Shown here: positions 18,786 to 28,981 of the stretch, piece by piece
How the letters are laid out: each line of letters starts with the position of its first letter
How positions within the stretch are numbered: position 1 is the stretch's first letter
From: Nitzschia sp. pyKryTriq1
Taxonomy: Eukaryota > Bacillariophyta > Bacillariophyceae > Bacillariales > Bacillariaceae
Direction: 5' to 3'
Length of the DNA stretch: 64,000 nucleotides
Assembly (NCBI GenBank): GCA_956465555.1
Contig: OY101118.1
Coordinates: forward strand, 620,001 to 684,000
Notes under the pieces: generated by a model
Databases searched by the model: none
The model's input: the letters and a program-made list of their open reading frames with translations, nothing else
What the model was told of the DNA's origin: nothing
Program-made: the position numbers and the translations under genes

Positions 18786-19439
18786 TCATTCGACCTCCGA
18801 CCGTCCCTTTCTCCGAGAACCGACGATGACGACGATGTAGGGCTTAATTCGTCGTAGTGAAATTCTTTCAACCACAGTGGGGGACAATCGAATTGTCACG
18901 GTACCATTGGTATGGACTTGTTCAATAACATGCGGTCCGCTCAAAGCACGAGCTTCAAGTTTGTTGGGCTTATACGCCAGTTTGAGTACTGATTCCCCAA
19001 CACGATAATCATAAGAGAATCGTTTTTGGTTCGCATTGATGAGGCGTCTATCAATGAGCTGTTGCTTGTGTGCTCGAATGATTTGCAAATCCGCAAGGAG
19101 CGGCAGCGCCACAACCATGTCGTGACCAAACGCTAGACCACCTGGGGTAGTTTGAATAGCGCTATTGTAAGCGGCACGATGTGCAAACATTGCGTTGGCA
19201 ATAGCCGTATCAATTAATTGATTGGCTTCTGCGAGTCCTTCTGGAGGATGCATCGTAGTTAGCACATGGAGTGCGTTCCCAATTATTTGGTGCATTCTCT
19301 CGCAAACGGCGTTGGCCTGAGGATTGCGAGAGGTAGTGCAATGATCGTTAGCGTTACCTATGTTCCATTTAATGGAACTGGACGAGTTGCCTGGCGACTT
19401 CTTCTTCCAGTCGATGACAGTCATGTTCGAGGTGTTCAT
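18786..19439 (-). mobile_element. Ty3/gypsy-like retrotransposon integrase remnant
   Basis: A 217-codon frame encodes the C-terminal half of a retroviral-type integrase. It has the segment around the third catalytic acid (NPQANAVCERMHQIIGN, with the Glu of the DDE triad), the helix AHRAAYNSAIQTTPGGLAFGHDM, and the C-terminal DNA-binding part ending in LSGPHVIEQVHTNGTVTIRL and SLRRIKPY. The first two catalytic acids, the zinc-binding domain, reverse transcriptase, RNase H, protease and gag are absent. Upstream sequence to about 19700 may be eroded element DNA. No LTR could be recognised. It is a truncated and presumably dead copy. Confidence 0.82.
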
Positions 19440-20226
19440 GGTGGAGTGAAAGCACGTGTTGAGAGCTGAAGCTCTGATCAGAATGCGTTATCTCTAACGT
19501 GATATAGAAATTATGAATTATTTTACTGGTGTTTTCGTCTATTCTCAAACCTTGGTAAAACAGAGGAGCGAACCCAATGCTTCCGTTGAACCGTTCGGAG
19601 TATCCCAACGTATGTTGGAATCCACAAATTTGTGACGTCACGGCTAATGATGCCTTACGGCGCGTTATCCAAAAAGGGGGACGTGCTGGATAGCGCAATG
19701 TGTAGAAGCTGGTACAATTTTTTACGATGAAAAAATGCCCCCAAAGTCAACGGACAGACGGTACGTAGAAGCTATGTACCTATGGTACGGAGCGGCAATG
19801 GAAATTTGCGCCAGCTGTAGATAAGGGGTGACATGTCGCAGTTCGGCCATCATCCGCTAGAGGTCTGGCCATCGCACGGATCCCCGGATCTGCCCCGGAC
19901 GATGCTCCTGTCCGCCACACAGCCTCCGATGATCGATGATGCTCGATGCGCGCGATGGGAGATTTTCAGTTCGCATCGCATCCATAATATGTGCAGCCAA
20001 CAAGCAAGAGACAAGAGAGATGTCACGCACGCACAGCATGTGGCTTGTACAGTACTGGTACGGTACAATACCAGTACTCTACCGGAACGACTTCTTCTCA
20101 CTACAGTTTAATATCGGCAGGCAGGGTGGCTACAATATAGCATATCCCAGATCTGTATCAAACTGAGTCAAGAACTATTGTGAGACAGACAGCAGCCTGA
20201 AAGCTCCGCATTTTGATTGTATAGCG
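19440..20226. other. Retroelement flank and PPAT promoter region
   Basis: Possibly degraded retroelement DNA to about 19700, then unique spacer. A GTAC tract lies at 20045-20086, about 140 bp upstream of the PPAT start codon. No gene is supported. Confidence 0.5.
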
Positions 20227-21615
20227 ATGAAGTCTTTCCTGTTCCCTTCGTTACCCCTTCCCATCCGAGGTGTCCATCGGCTACTGATCTTGGTCGCTTT
20301 GGTTTATATCGGTATGGGTGACTGCTGGTCGGCAGTCCAAAGTCTGTCTTGCTCGACTTATTTGCAGCAATGTCGTCGTCAGCGGACTGTTTCGTCAACT
20401 TGTTTGTTCTCTTCGGCGTCTGGTACTACTCGTAGTTCTGCCGGTGCTGGACGTGGCCGCGGGCACTACAAGCACACGCTAGCTATTTTGACCATGCCCT
20501 CGACGTCCACGGAAAAAATTGCCAATGAAGCCATTTTAAATCAAGCGGTGGAGCACACGAACAAGCTGAGTGTAGTGTTACGCGCAGATGGGAAGAACCC
20601 TTCTCTGGCTCGTCTCCGTCAATATGTAGGAGAGGTCTACTCGACCCTATGGGATGTCGCCATGAATGAAGATTACAAGGACGACGGATTTTGTGATGTG
20701 GTGGTATATCCTCAAAACCTTCCCAACGCAGCACCCGAGCAATGGATCAACCATGCTCCTGATCTAGATTCCGTTTGTAGTCATGATTCCATCTGTGGAT
20801 GGGTGTCGGAATCAGCCTTGGGGCGAGGATTGGAGTATCAATCAAGACTCGGTCAAGGAGTTGGTGGCCTCGATGCGCACGTCACGGCCCTCAATGCCGA
20901 TAGGGCACAGCGATCCTTGAGGCCGGTCCAAGCCATTCATGTGGAGCCGTGGCCCATGGGGGCTTCGGCGGCCCTGCAACACGAGAATAATGTAGCTTTT
21001 TTGGACGATGATCCCGATGGCATCGCTCGAGAAGACGGCGGTGGGCTTAATGGAGACCGTGATTTTGAGGACTCCTCTGAACTGATCGGAGGAGTAAAAG
21101 TCCCAGCGGGCTGTCTGTTTGATCAAGTAGCTGTTGGAGGAACGTTTGATGGGATGCACTATGGACATCGGAAACTACTGACCTTGGCTGTTTCGTCCGT
21201 GAACCCAGCAAGTGGTAAACTTATGGTGGGAGTCACGGTGGATGATATGCTAAAGAAAAAGTCATTTGCGGAACAGATTCCAAAGCTAGATGAGCGTATG
21301 GACGGAGTGCGTGATTTCATTTATCGTTTGGCACCTGGCATCAAGAATCGGGTCAGAATTTCTGCTATTGCGGATGAGTACGGACCCCCGGGTACGGTCG
21401 AGGATGGAAAAGACTTTGATGCGCTCGTACTGAGCCATGAAACATTAGAAAATGGAGTACGACTCAATAAACACCGCGTCGGTACTCTGGGCTTGCCACC
21501 CCTGGCCTTGCTGTGCACGAGACGGACGGAACCTCACGGTATGAGCAGCACGGCGCTAAGAAGGCGAAAATGGGAACAGCACCAACGAAAATCTCGAACG
21601 GAATTAGCAAATTAA
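20227..21615 (+). CDS. Phosphopantetheine adenylyltransferase (CoA biosynthesis)
   Basis: 462 aa. Adenylates 4'-phosphopantetheine with ATP to dephospho-CoA, the fourth step of CoA synthesis. The nucleotidyltransferase core is C-terminal (about residues 295-450): VAVGGTFDGMHYGHRKLL carries the (T/S)xFDxxHxGH ATP motif, and SSTALRRR near the end is the ISSTxxR motif. In between lies the eukaryotic PPAT pattern (GVTVDDMLKKK and LVLSHETLENGVRLNKHR). There is no dephospho-CoA kinase domain, so it is monofunctional, unlike animal COASY. The N-terminus has a hydrophobic segment (about residues 16-32) and a Ser/Arg-rich stretch (TVSSTCLFSS), possibly a targeting peptide. The ~180 residues between that and the core (TMPSTSTEKIANEAIL onward) form a separate poorly conserved region. 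First ATG at 20227. Confidence 0.9.
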   Translation: MKSFLFPSLPLPIRGVHRLLILVALVYIGMGDCWSAVQSLSCSTYLQQCRRQRTVSSTCLFSSASGTTRSSAGAGRGRGHYKHTLAILTMPSTSTEKIANEAILNQAVEHTNKLSVVLRADGKNPSLARLRQYVGEVYSTLWDVAMNEDYKDDGFCDVVVYPQNLPNAAPEQWINHAPDLDSVCSHDSICGWVSESALGRGLEYQSRLGQGVGGLDAHVTALNADRAQRSLRPVQAIHVEPWPMGASAALQHENNVAFLDDDPDGIAREDGGGLNGDRDFEDSSELIGGVKVPAGCLFDQVAVGGTFDGMHYGHRKLLTLAVSSVNPASGKLMVGVTVDDMLKKKSFAEQIPKLDERMDGVRDFIYRLAPGIKNRVRISAIADEYGPPGTVEDGKDFDALVLSHETLENGVRLNKHRVGTLGLPPLALLCTRRTEPHGMSSTALRRRKWEQHQRKSRTELAN

Positions 21616-21953
21616 AAATCAAGCAATAAATTTCGATGAGTGTATACTTGGTAATCACTGTAGTCTGCGTTGAAAAGCTCCCACGACTGGCCTCTCATTT
21701 TTGGAATCCTTGCTACTAGTAGAGTGAGTCTCCACCAAGACACTTTGGCAGACTACTTAGTAGCAACGCAGACAAAGTCAAACGATCTATCTATTTCTCT
21801 AATTTATGAATGCACGGGTATTGCTGCCGAGAGCTATTGGACAACGTGGACGTGGGCATGCATGGCGAATTATCATATCCTTTCGCATCACTTCTTGATA
21901 GATCGATGATGATCGGATCGTGGTCATGTCGCCTTCCAGTACTGCACCCTTTT
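21616..21953. other. Convergent 3' flank of PPAT and HSP20 copy 2
   Basis: From about 21738 it is the right arm of the inverted repeat. Nothing else is seen. Confidence 0.55.
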
Positions 21954-22632
21954 CTATTTGTCCTCCTTCTTCTCGTCCTCCAATTTCATCGGGGAAGGAC
22001 CACTGGTAATCTGGATGGTGCGAGCTTGCGGCTTCTCGGGCTCCTTCTTGGGTGCTGTCAATTGCAAGACACCGTTGTCGAGATTGGCGGTGATCTTCCC
22101 CAAGTCCACATCTCCCATCGACAAACGGTAGTCAAACTTGCTTTCAGATTCAGTGCCTCCGCGCTTGATCTTACGACCTCCGCTCACATGAAGGGTGTCG
22201 TCCACCACTTCGATCTTCATGTCCTCCGGGCGGACATCAGGAACATCAACAGAGACCATGTAGTGCTTGTCGTCCTCGTGGACTTCGTAGCCAGGATGAC
22301 GCCAGAATGATTGCTGGCTGTCGCGAGTGGTGGTAGTATGGGGTCCAAAGGTGGTCAGATCGCGTGGAAAGAAGGTGGTGGGCGGTTCGAAAAACTCATC
22401 GAGCACCGAAGGGAAAGCAAAGGGATTGAAACGGTTGAGGGCCATGATGATTGTCTTGGATGTTGAGTTGGTTTGTGTTGTTTTGAGAAGTAGTGTTGTC
22501 GATTGTTGTGTTTTAGAAATTGTGAGCACAATTTTTTATGGAAATGTTTGAAAATGAGCTTTTCTGTCAGATTTGGGGTGCTCTACCTAGTCGTATTTGA
22601 CGATTCACGACTAAAATCGAAATTCGAAGATA
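21738..22632 (-). repeat. Right arm of large HSP20 inverted repeat
   Basis: Reverse complement of about 15130-16037, including promoter, gene and ~220 bp of 3' flank. Arms are separated by ~5.7 kb. Confidence 0.9.
21954..22445 (-). CDS. HSP20: Small heat-shock protein HSP20, copy 2
   Basis: 163 aa from the ATG at 22445, the position equivalent to copy 1; the frame is open 84 bp further up but from a non-homologous start. The alpha-crystallin domain is complete (YMVSVDVPDVRPEDM, HVSGGRK, GVLQLTAPK). Gly in VPGV is replaced by Asp here; Ala16 by Val and one Arg by His are the other visible changes. Both copies are intact, and nothing suggests a pseudogene. Expected cytosolic chaperone, with the same promoter block as copy 1. 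Confidence 0.96.
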   Translation of the reverse strand: MALNRFNPFAFPSVLDEFFEPPTTFFPRDLTTFGPHTTTTRDSQQSFWRHPGYEVHEDDKHYMVSVDVPDVRPEDMKIEVVDDTLHVSGGRKIKRGGTESESKFDYRLSMGDVDLGKITANLDNGVLQLTAPKKEPEKPQARTIQITSGPSPMKLEDEKKEDK

Positions 22633-22793
22633 TCTTTTCACGAAATTTTGTTTCTTTTCCTTGGCTCTAGAAGTCGCATTGGTCGTCCAGTGTTTCTCAA
22701 ATCAACCAGCATCATTTTCGTCGCGAAAAAGCGACATCGAAAATGGCCGCAGCATAAAGCAGCTGCTCATTTTACTCTACAACGACTACTACC
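22446..22793. other. Divergent spacer between HSP20 copy 2 and p24 gene
   Basis: To about 22632 it is the inverted-repeat arm (HSP20 promoter); the remainder is the p24 5' flank. No gene. Confidence 0.55.
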
Positions 22794-23640
22794 ATGACCG
22801 TAACTTCGTCTCTTGGGGTCTTCCTTCCACTACTGCTACTCGGGGTAGTATGGGGCATTCCCTACACAGTAGTTACTTCTGGGAAGGGACATTGCCGTTC
22901 CACTGAAATGGCGAAAGACACAATCGTCAAAATCCTGTTTGAGGCGCCCGGTACGTACACGCAGTACTCGTAGTGAACCAAGGGTGTGGCAGCGCTTTAT
23001 ACATTTGTGTCTTGCTGATATCATATCATACGTCTCCTCGGTGCATTCGTTGTCCCCTGTAGATATGGTGTTCGACGAAAAGGATCCGCGATCGGGACCC
23101 GCGTACCTTTCCATCACTGAGAAAGCCTCTCAGTTGGCGCTCGATGTGATTGACGAGGCGGAGGGCCGCGCCGTGGATCAAAGACGTCACCGTGTGGGTC
23201 CTCAGGTCTCCACACCTGTGTCCCATGAAATGAAGCAAGCGGAAGGAAGTTTTGTGCATCATGTCAAAATGGATTCGGAGTTGACCATTTGCATTCGGGC
23301 TTCGTCTGCGGGAAGCAGGAATCCGATGCGGTTTGCCTTTCGATTGGAGGAAATGGGGGATGATGAAGCAGCGAAGAGTCAACTGCCACCGGCGAAAACG
23401 GTAGATCATAATTTGAGTTTTATGGAACAGCAATTGGACCGGATAGAGTCACAGATGCATGCGGTGCTGAGGGAAGCCGACTTTGCTAAGGAACGCGACA
23501 CTATCTACCATACGAAGACGGATGCCATGCACAAGGCAACCATTTTCTGGCCGATAGTCCACGTGGGGATTCTTCTTATTACAGGCTTCACACAAGCAAA
23601 CCATATTGTCCAATTCTTCAAGAAGAGACGAATCATTTAA
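22794..23640 (+). CDS. p24/emp24 family cargo receptor (two exons)
   Basis: Joins 22794-22950 and 23063-23640 (donor GTACGT, acceptor CTGTAG, phase 1), 244 aa. Type I membrane protein of COPI/COPII vesicles cycling between ER and Golgi. Exon 1 encodes the signal peptide (a Leu-rich core LPLLLLGVVWG) and the start of the GOLD domain with its first Cys (GKGHC). Exon 2 supplies the partner Cys (SELTICIRAS). A coiled coil follows (MEQQLDRIESQMHAVLREAD), then one C-terminal transmembrane helix and the short tail QFFKKRRII. That tail has the FF and dibasic signals used for COPII and COPI binding. Exon 2 read alone would lack a signal peptide, which is why the upstream exon was sought. Confidence 0.88.
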
Positions 23641-24002
23641 ACGGCTCACGTCTCTTTGGAGCTCTTTGACTATGCGAAGAGATGAATCCAAGGCCCCGTG
23701 AATATCTACCAGCTACAGTCGGTACTCTTACTCCGGTATATTACCGTACTGGTAGTCTCGTGGAGTACGTAGAGGGTACATCGATATGAATCGCAACTGT
23801 TGTAAATCAATAGAATGAAACTATTATGGTGTGCTCTACCGGTATATGTATGTTATTTGAAAATTAACGGATTTGCGAAAGGTCTGGATTCGTGTCCTAT
23901 CTCTAGACTGATGTACTGTAGCTCGAGATAATTATTTCTATCGTGGCTGGTGGCACTCCACGATTCCCCAAAAGTGTATGCTTGTCGTCAACAACGATCA
24001 AG
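23641..24002. other. Convergent 3' spacer
   Basis: Between p24 (+) and MYB (-). Has a few TACCGGTA/GTACTC words (23715-23790) but no gene. Confidence 0.5.
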
Positions 24003-26386
24003 TCACTGTTCCATAACAACTTCGGTTCGTTGTCTCTTCGGCGTGGGCTCGCCTTCCGACTTGACCTTCAAGCTCGATTTCTTTGTCTCCGACTTGGGGA
24101 TAATGTTTGCAGCGAGAGTCGATAAAGGCTTTCGCTCTTTCTTTGTGGAGAGGGAAATGATGCTAGGGGACTTGAAAGGTGTAAGCGACGTCGAGTCTTG
24201 AGGACTGAAACCGAGTTGGTTGCCCCAGAAACCATGATCATAGTTGCCAATCGGTGTCAACGAGGCATCAAACGGACTTGGACCGCTGATGTCTCTCGAG
24301 TCGATCGAGTCTTGAGTAACGTTTCTAGGCGTTTGAGCTTCTGTGACAGCTGGCATGAAAGAGTGAACCTTGGATACAGAACTGAGAGCGCTGTCTCCTT
24401 TCTCGTCTGCGAAATGAATTCGATTGACGCTTCGTGGCGGTGTCTTGATTTTCTCCACCGACTTTGGATCTTCCGATACCATAGAAACAGAAATCTCCAT
24501 ACTAGCAACCTTTGGTGTTTTGCAGGACAGTGGAGAAATCGAAAGACGATGGTGGTGCATATCAGAAATGAAACTGGACATAGAGTCTTCGTTGCCAATG
24601 CAGATTTTCATCTGACGAGGCGTACGTTTTCGGCAAGAAGCAGGAGTCTTTGAGTCCTCGGCAAACAAAGCCTTGTTTAGACTGAGATTATCCTCGGGCG
24701 ATAGGTCGGAAAACATGTGGGAAGCATACGGGGTAGCAAATGTATCCTTCAGTGTCGAGAGAGGTGTCATGCCATGAATGTTCAACATACCCGGACTACC
24801 AAGACCGATGTCAAGCCCCGATTTCGACGGAGAATCGAAGATCGACTTCCGTGAGGACGAAAAACCCGTTGACGACTCTGATGTTCGACCAGCCGATGAT
24901 GCGCCCCCCGGTGTGATGCTCATATTGATGAAAGGAGTGCTGACGCCATCTTCATTGGACGACTTCTTGGGGGAAAGTGACATGGGAGTCTTTTGCGATC
25001 CCGATGGTTTAGGCGCCAAAGGCAACTTCTCGTTCCTTCCCTTCGCTAACGTTGATGCATTATTGGGAATTGGTTTCGGGGCATAAGGGTGGTGCATGTG
25101 CATCATACCGTCATGAGAATACATGGGATGAGGGGGCATGCCGGGATAAGGAGGAGGCGCCATTCCGTAAGGCAAGTACATAGGCATGCCGATAGGGTGC
25201 ATCTTGTGCTCATCCTTTCGATTCTTCTTAGCACTCTTACGGCTTGATTTCCGATCGCTCTTCTTTCCTTTGCTAAGTGGGTCCTTTCCACGGACGGCAG
25301 CTAGGACCCCTTCAACGTCACCCATGAAGTCGAATCGTCCATCATCAGTGTACCGAATGTTAGATTCGTCGACACCTTGCTTCTTTGCCAAGAACTTCTC
25401 AATCTTCCGCCGCATGGAGGAATTCCAATGGTTCTTGATTGCGTTATCGGTTCTGGGAGATGAGAATGAAAAGGCGGAGAGGTTAGAAATTGCAATTTTC
25501 ATACTGCTCCAAATCCCCCACCAACAAAAACAAAAACAACATACCTTCCTGGCAGCATTTTTGCTATCTCTGCCCAGCGATTGCCCAGTGTCATATGAGC
25601 TTGCAAGATGGCTCGATCTTCTTCTTCCTTCCAAGCTTCCTTGCAAATGTCTGGGTTCAGATGGTTGTGCCACCGTTCACGGCACTGCTTCCCGATACGG
25701 CCAGGAAGGTTCGAAGCGATCAAGGACCATTTCTTGGCCCCGTATTTCCCAACGAGCTCTACAACCTTGCGGTCCTCCTCGGCTGTCCAGGGTCCCTTGA
25801 CAAGAGTGGGCTTAAGGACCTTTTGCCACCGATGGAGGCACTGCACCTCGCTTCGGCCTGGCAAGTGAGTCGAAATGAGCTTCCAGTTCTTGGCCCCATG
25901 CTCCTCAACAGCTTCCTTCAGAGTATCGTCCTCTTGCTTGGACCACTTGATAACTTGCTTCTTGGAAGAAGAGTACGACCCAGAGTTTGGTGCAGACATT
26001 GCAAGTGGAGCCCCGCCAGGTGTGTGCGCCATAGGCTGTGGTGGCTTGCTCCCTGTTTGCTTGCTTGGCTTGCCTGGCTTTTTCTTTTGATTTTGAAGCG
26101 GTGGTGGTCGGCTGGCATAGTGCCCTGGGTGCATAGCCATATGAGGGTGGTAAGCATGCGGGTGGGGAGGATACACCATGTGAGGAGGCGGAGGCATGTT
26201 GCCATATGAGCCTTTCATGTGTGGGGGAGGTGGGTGCCCCTTGTCGTATCGCTGACCAGGATGAGGCATCGGCATCATTGGATACATGTGATGCGGAGGC
26301 GGTGGGTATCGAGGCGCATCCTTGTTGTTTGTGTTGTAAGGTCCTGGTGGGGGGGCCGACGCTCGGTTGGAGGAGTTCTTTGCCAT
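24003..26386 (-). CDS. R1R2R3-MYB transcription factor (two exons)
   Basis: Exons 25545-26386 and 24003-25452 (92-bp intron, donor GTATGT, acceptor CCCAG, phase 2), 763 aa. Three MYB repeats follow a Pro/His/Met-rich N-terminus: R1 VIKWSKQEDDTLKEAVEEHG, R2 KGPWTAEEDRKVVELVGKYG with WSLIASNLPGRIGKQCRERWHNHL, and R3 KEAWKEEEDRAILQAHMTLG ending ..DNAIKNHWNSSMRRK. The intron interrupts R3 just after LPGR, so the recognition helix of R3 is on exon 2. The R2 and R3 helices are those of the c-MYB/plant 3R-MYB class, which bind MSA elements (AACGG core) and control G2/M genes in plants. The C-terminal ~480 residues are disordered, with many SP/TP sites (SLSPKK, SPLSCKTPK, TPPRSV), consistent with CDK control. 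The cell-cycle role here is inference from the family. Confidence 0.93.
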
Positions 26387-27012
26387 GTTGGGGGTTCGGA
26401 TTCAATAGAAATTTGAACAAAGTGAGAGAGCTCAGCAATTACAAAGCCAGAGAATTGCAGTCAGAACAAATCAGGAGACAATTGATTTATTATGATGAAC
26501 GCAACAACACCAAGTTGGAGATTGTTGCAAACACAAATAAGATGATGATGAATGATGATTCTGATGATTCTTCAAAGATGTTGTGCTCTTTGCTTGTGGT
26601 TTGTGTCCTTGACGCGAAAAGTGCGAATGGCTGCATTCCGGGTCGACTTGATTGTGACAGGGAAACCGTTGTGTTGAGGGGGGAAATATAAACAGCTTTG
26701 AATAAATACATTGAATTTCAAATTCAAGAGACCCGGATACTCCAGTCGCAAATCTATTGGGCGAGCGTTTGAGAACGGTTTGCGCACGGTTTGGCGGATG
26801 CCGATGCCTCCGAGAGCAGTCCCGAATTCGCTAGATCATGATTCGAATTCGCCTGTCCTGTCGTCCGGAGACCTAATCACAGCCAACCGCGTCTCCGACG
26901 ACGACCAGCACTCAGCACCTCTTTTCTTTGTTTGACCTATCACTTTTTGTTCATCCATCGAAGGCAAAGTCAATTTGCAACTCTATCCACATATACTGTA
27001 CCTATTTGGAAG
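26387..27012. other. Divergent promoter region, MYB / JmjC oxygenase
   Basis: Shared upstream region of two divergent genes. GAT/ATG-rich near 26540-26575. No gene supported. Confidence 0.5.
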
Positions 27013-28919
27013 ATGAAACCAGACACAAATAACTCGGGTGGTGGCATGTCACGTGCCGCCAAGAAACGCGCCAAGAAGAATAAAAAGAACAACGGCGTCA
27101 ACATACAGCCGTCGTCGAAACGACCAGCAGCAGAAGATGAATCTTTGGAGCCAACTGATAATATGAAAAAAGCCAAACTGGATGATGGTAGCATCAGCCA
27201 TGATCACGAAAGTGTCGACAGTCATGATGACGATGAGCCTGCTGCTACCATGGCAGTGTTGGACTCTTCCGATTCGTACATTCCTTCTCTTCCAAATTCT
27301 TCGCTGACAGAAATATTGATGCTTGATCCGACCAGCGATGAAGTGAAAAGTAAATTGATCGAGAACTTGCCGGCAAATCAACGCGCTACTTGCCTCTTCC
27401 AGGCTATTATTGACCCTGTACCTCTTGAACAGTTTTATAACGAGTACTGGGAAAAGAAGCCATTATTGGTCAAAGCAAAAGACAATAATAGAAAGCGATT
27501 TGCTAATCTTCTCTCTCTCAAAAGCATTCGAAAAATGACCAAGGACCACCCCCTCTACTTTGCTCAAGATCTCAATGTGACGAAGTACCAGAAAGATAAG
27601 GATGGTGTCAAACGACGCATTACTCTCGACAAGCTTTCCAACAGTGGCGGCGACCAAGCTGTTCGGGTGGATGCCGATGAGCTCTGGTCGAACTACGATG
27701 AAGGGTGCACGGTTCGGCTTTTGTGTCCACACAAACATTCGGACAATATTCATGCTCTTCTGAGTACGCTAGAACTGGAGCTTCAATGTATGGTGGGAGC
27801 CAACGCGTATTTGACTCCTCCCAGGGCGTCGCAAGGGTTTGCTCCGCATTACGACGACATTGAAGCTTTTTGCTTGCAATTGGAAGGGACCAAACGATGG
27901 AAGGTCTACGAACCCACCTTGAAGTTGCCCAGAGTCAGCTCGGAGGACTTTACTCCTGAGGATCTAGAAGGAATGACTCCGGTGATGGATGTGACTTTGG
28001 AGGAAGGAGATCTCTTGTACATGCCTCGTGGTTGGATTCATCAAGCATGCACTCTCAGGGACGACAACGAGCACTCCCTACATTTAACGATCAGTGCCAT
28101 GCAGCAATGGGCTTGGGTCGATCTCCTGGAAATAATCATGCCTGAAGCTCTAGAGAATGCTGCAATGAACGAAACGTCTACCAGTCTTCGACAAGGCTTA
28201 CCTCGAGGCTTCATGGAATACATGGGCGCCATGTACGAGGAACCTTCGGATGAGAAACTACCAGAGTCTATGAGGAAGGTGGCTGAGGATGACGCGCAAG
28301 AAAACGAGGAGTTAAGGCTTCGAAAAATGCTGCAAGAAAAATTCCGAGCGGATGCCAAGAAACGGATTATGAAAGTTGCCAAGACGGTGAGTGCGCTAGA
28401 GTGTTGCGGAAGTGTTCTTATCACCAAGCAAGGGTTGGTAGTGCCTCACCCACTCTTTTTACCCGTAATAATACGTAGGCATGTGAGATGGTGGATGTTG
28501 CGTGTGATCAACTTGCGAAACGATTCATATCCGATCGCCAACCATTTGCTCTCACAAAAACAGAACAGGAGCAAACTTGTAACCGTGAGGTGAAGGAGGA
28601 CGAGCCGGAGATTCTACCAAACACGCTGTGTCGTCTTGCACGACCAGGTATTGCCAGACTTGTGATTGAGGAAGAGAAGGCGGTATTGTATCATTGCGGT
28701 GACAATTCGAGGGAATATCATGGTAATCCTTTGAGCCCGATGGAGTTCGAAATGGACGATGGCCCAGCCATTGAACAGCTTTTAACGACCGTGGAACCGC
28801 ACTGGATATTTGTGAACGATTTGTACCACGACACTATCGAGGACAAAATTGCCATTGCTCAGTCATTGTACGATGAAGGTATTCTGGCTGTCAAGCATCA
28901 AGAAGAAAGTTCGTCATAA
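27013..28919 (+). CDS. JmjC ribosomal oxygenase, NO66/MINA53 type (two exons)
   Basis: Joins 27013-28386 and 28479-28919 (GTGAGT donor, CGTAG acceptor, phase 0), 604 aa. Fe(II)/2-oxoglutarate-dependent protein hydroxylase; known relatives hydroxylate His in ribosomal proteins (RPL8 or RPL27A), in the nucleolus. A basic Lys-rich N-terminus (AAKKRAKKNKKNN) could be a nucleolar signal. The cupin core has EKKPLLVKA, then GFAPHYDDIEAFCLQLEG, giving the HxD iron ligands, and MPRGWIHQA, giving the distal His. Downstream the helical dimerisation domain and the winged-helix end (VLYHCGDNSREYH, EPHWIFVNDLY) match this family and are encoded across the intron. ATG at 27013 is the start with best context; no earlier ATG in frame. 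Ends 62 bp from the convergent AIP1 stop. Confidence 0.92.
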
Positions 28920-28981
28920 TCTAATAAATTCTTTTATGTTTCAAATGGGAACTGCTAAGATTCGAAGCCTACCTTTTTTTC

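Noticed and set aside
28387-28478. Read-through extension of the JmjC gene across the intron (to 28593)
   Set aside because: The extension has no family similarity, whereas splicing restores the known C-terminal domain.
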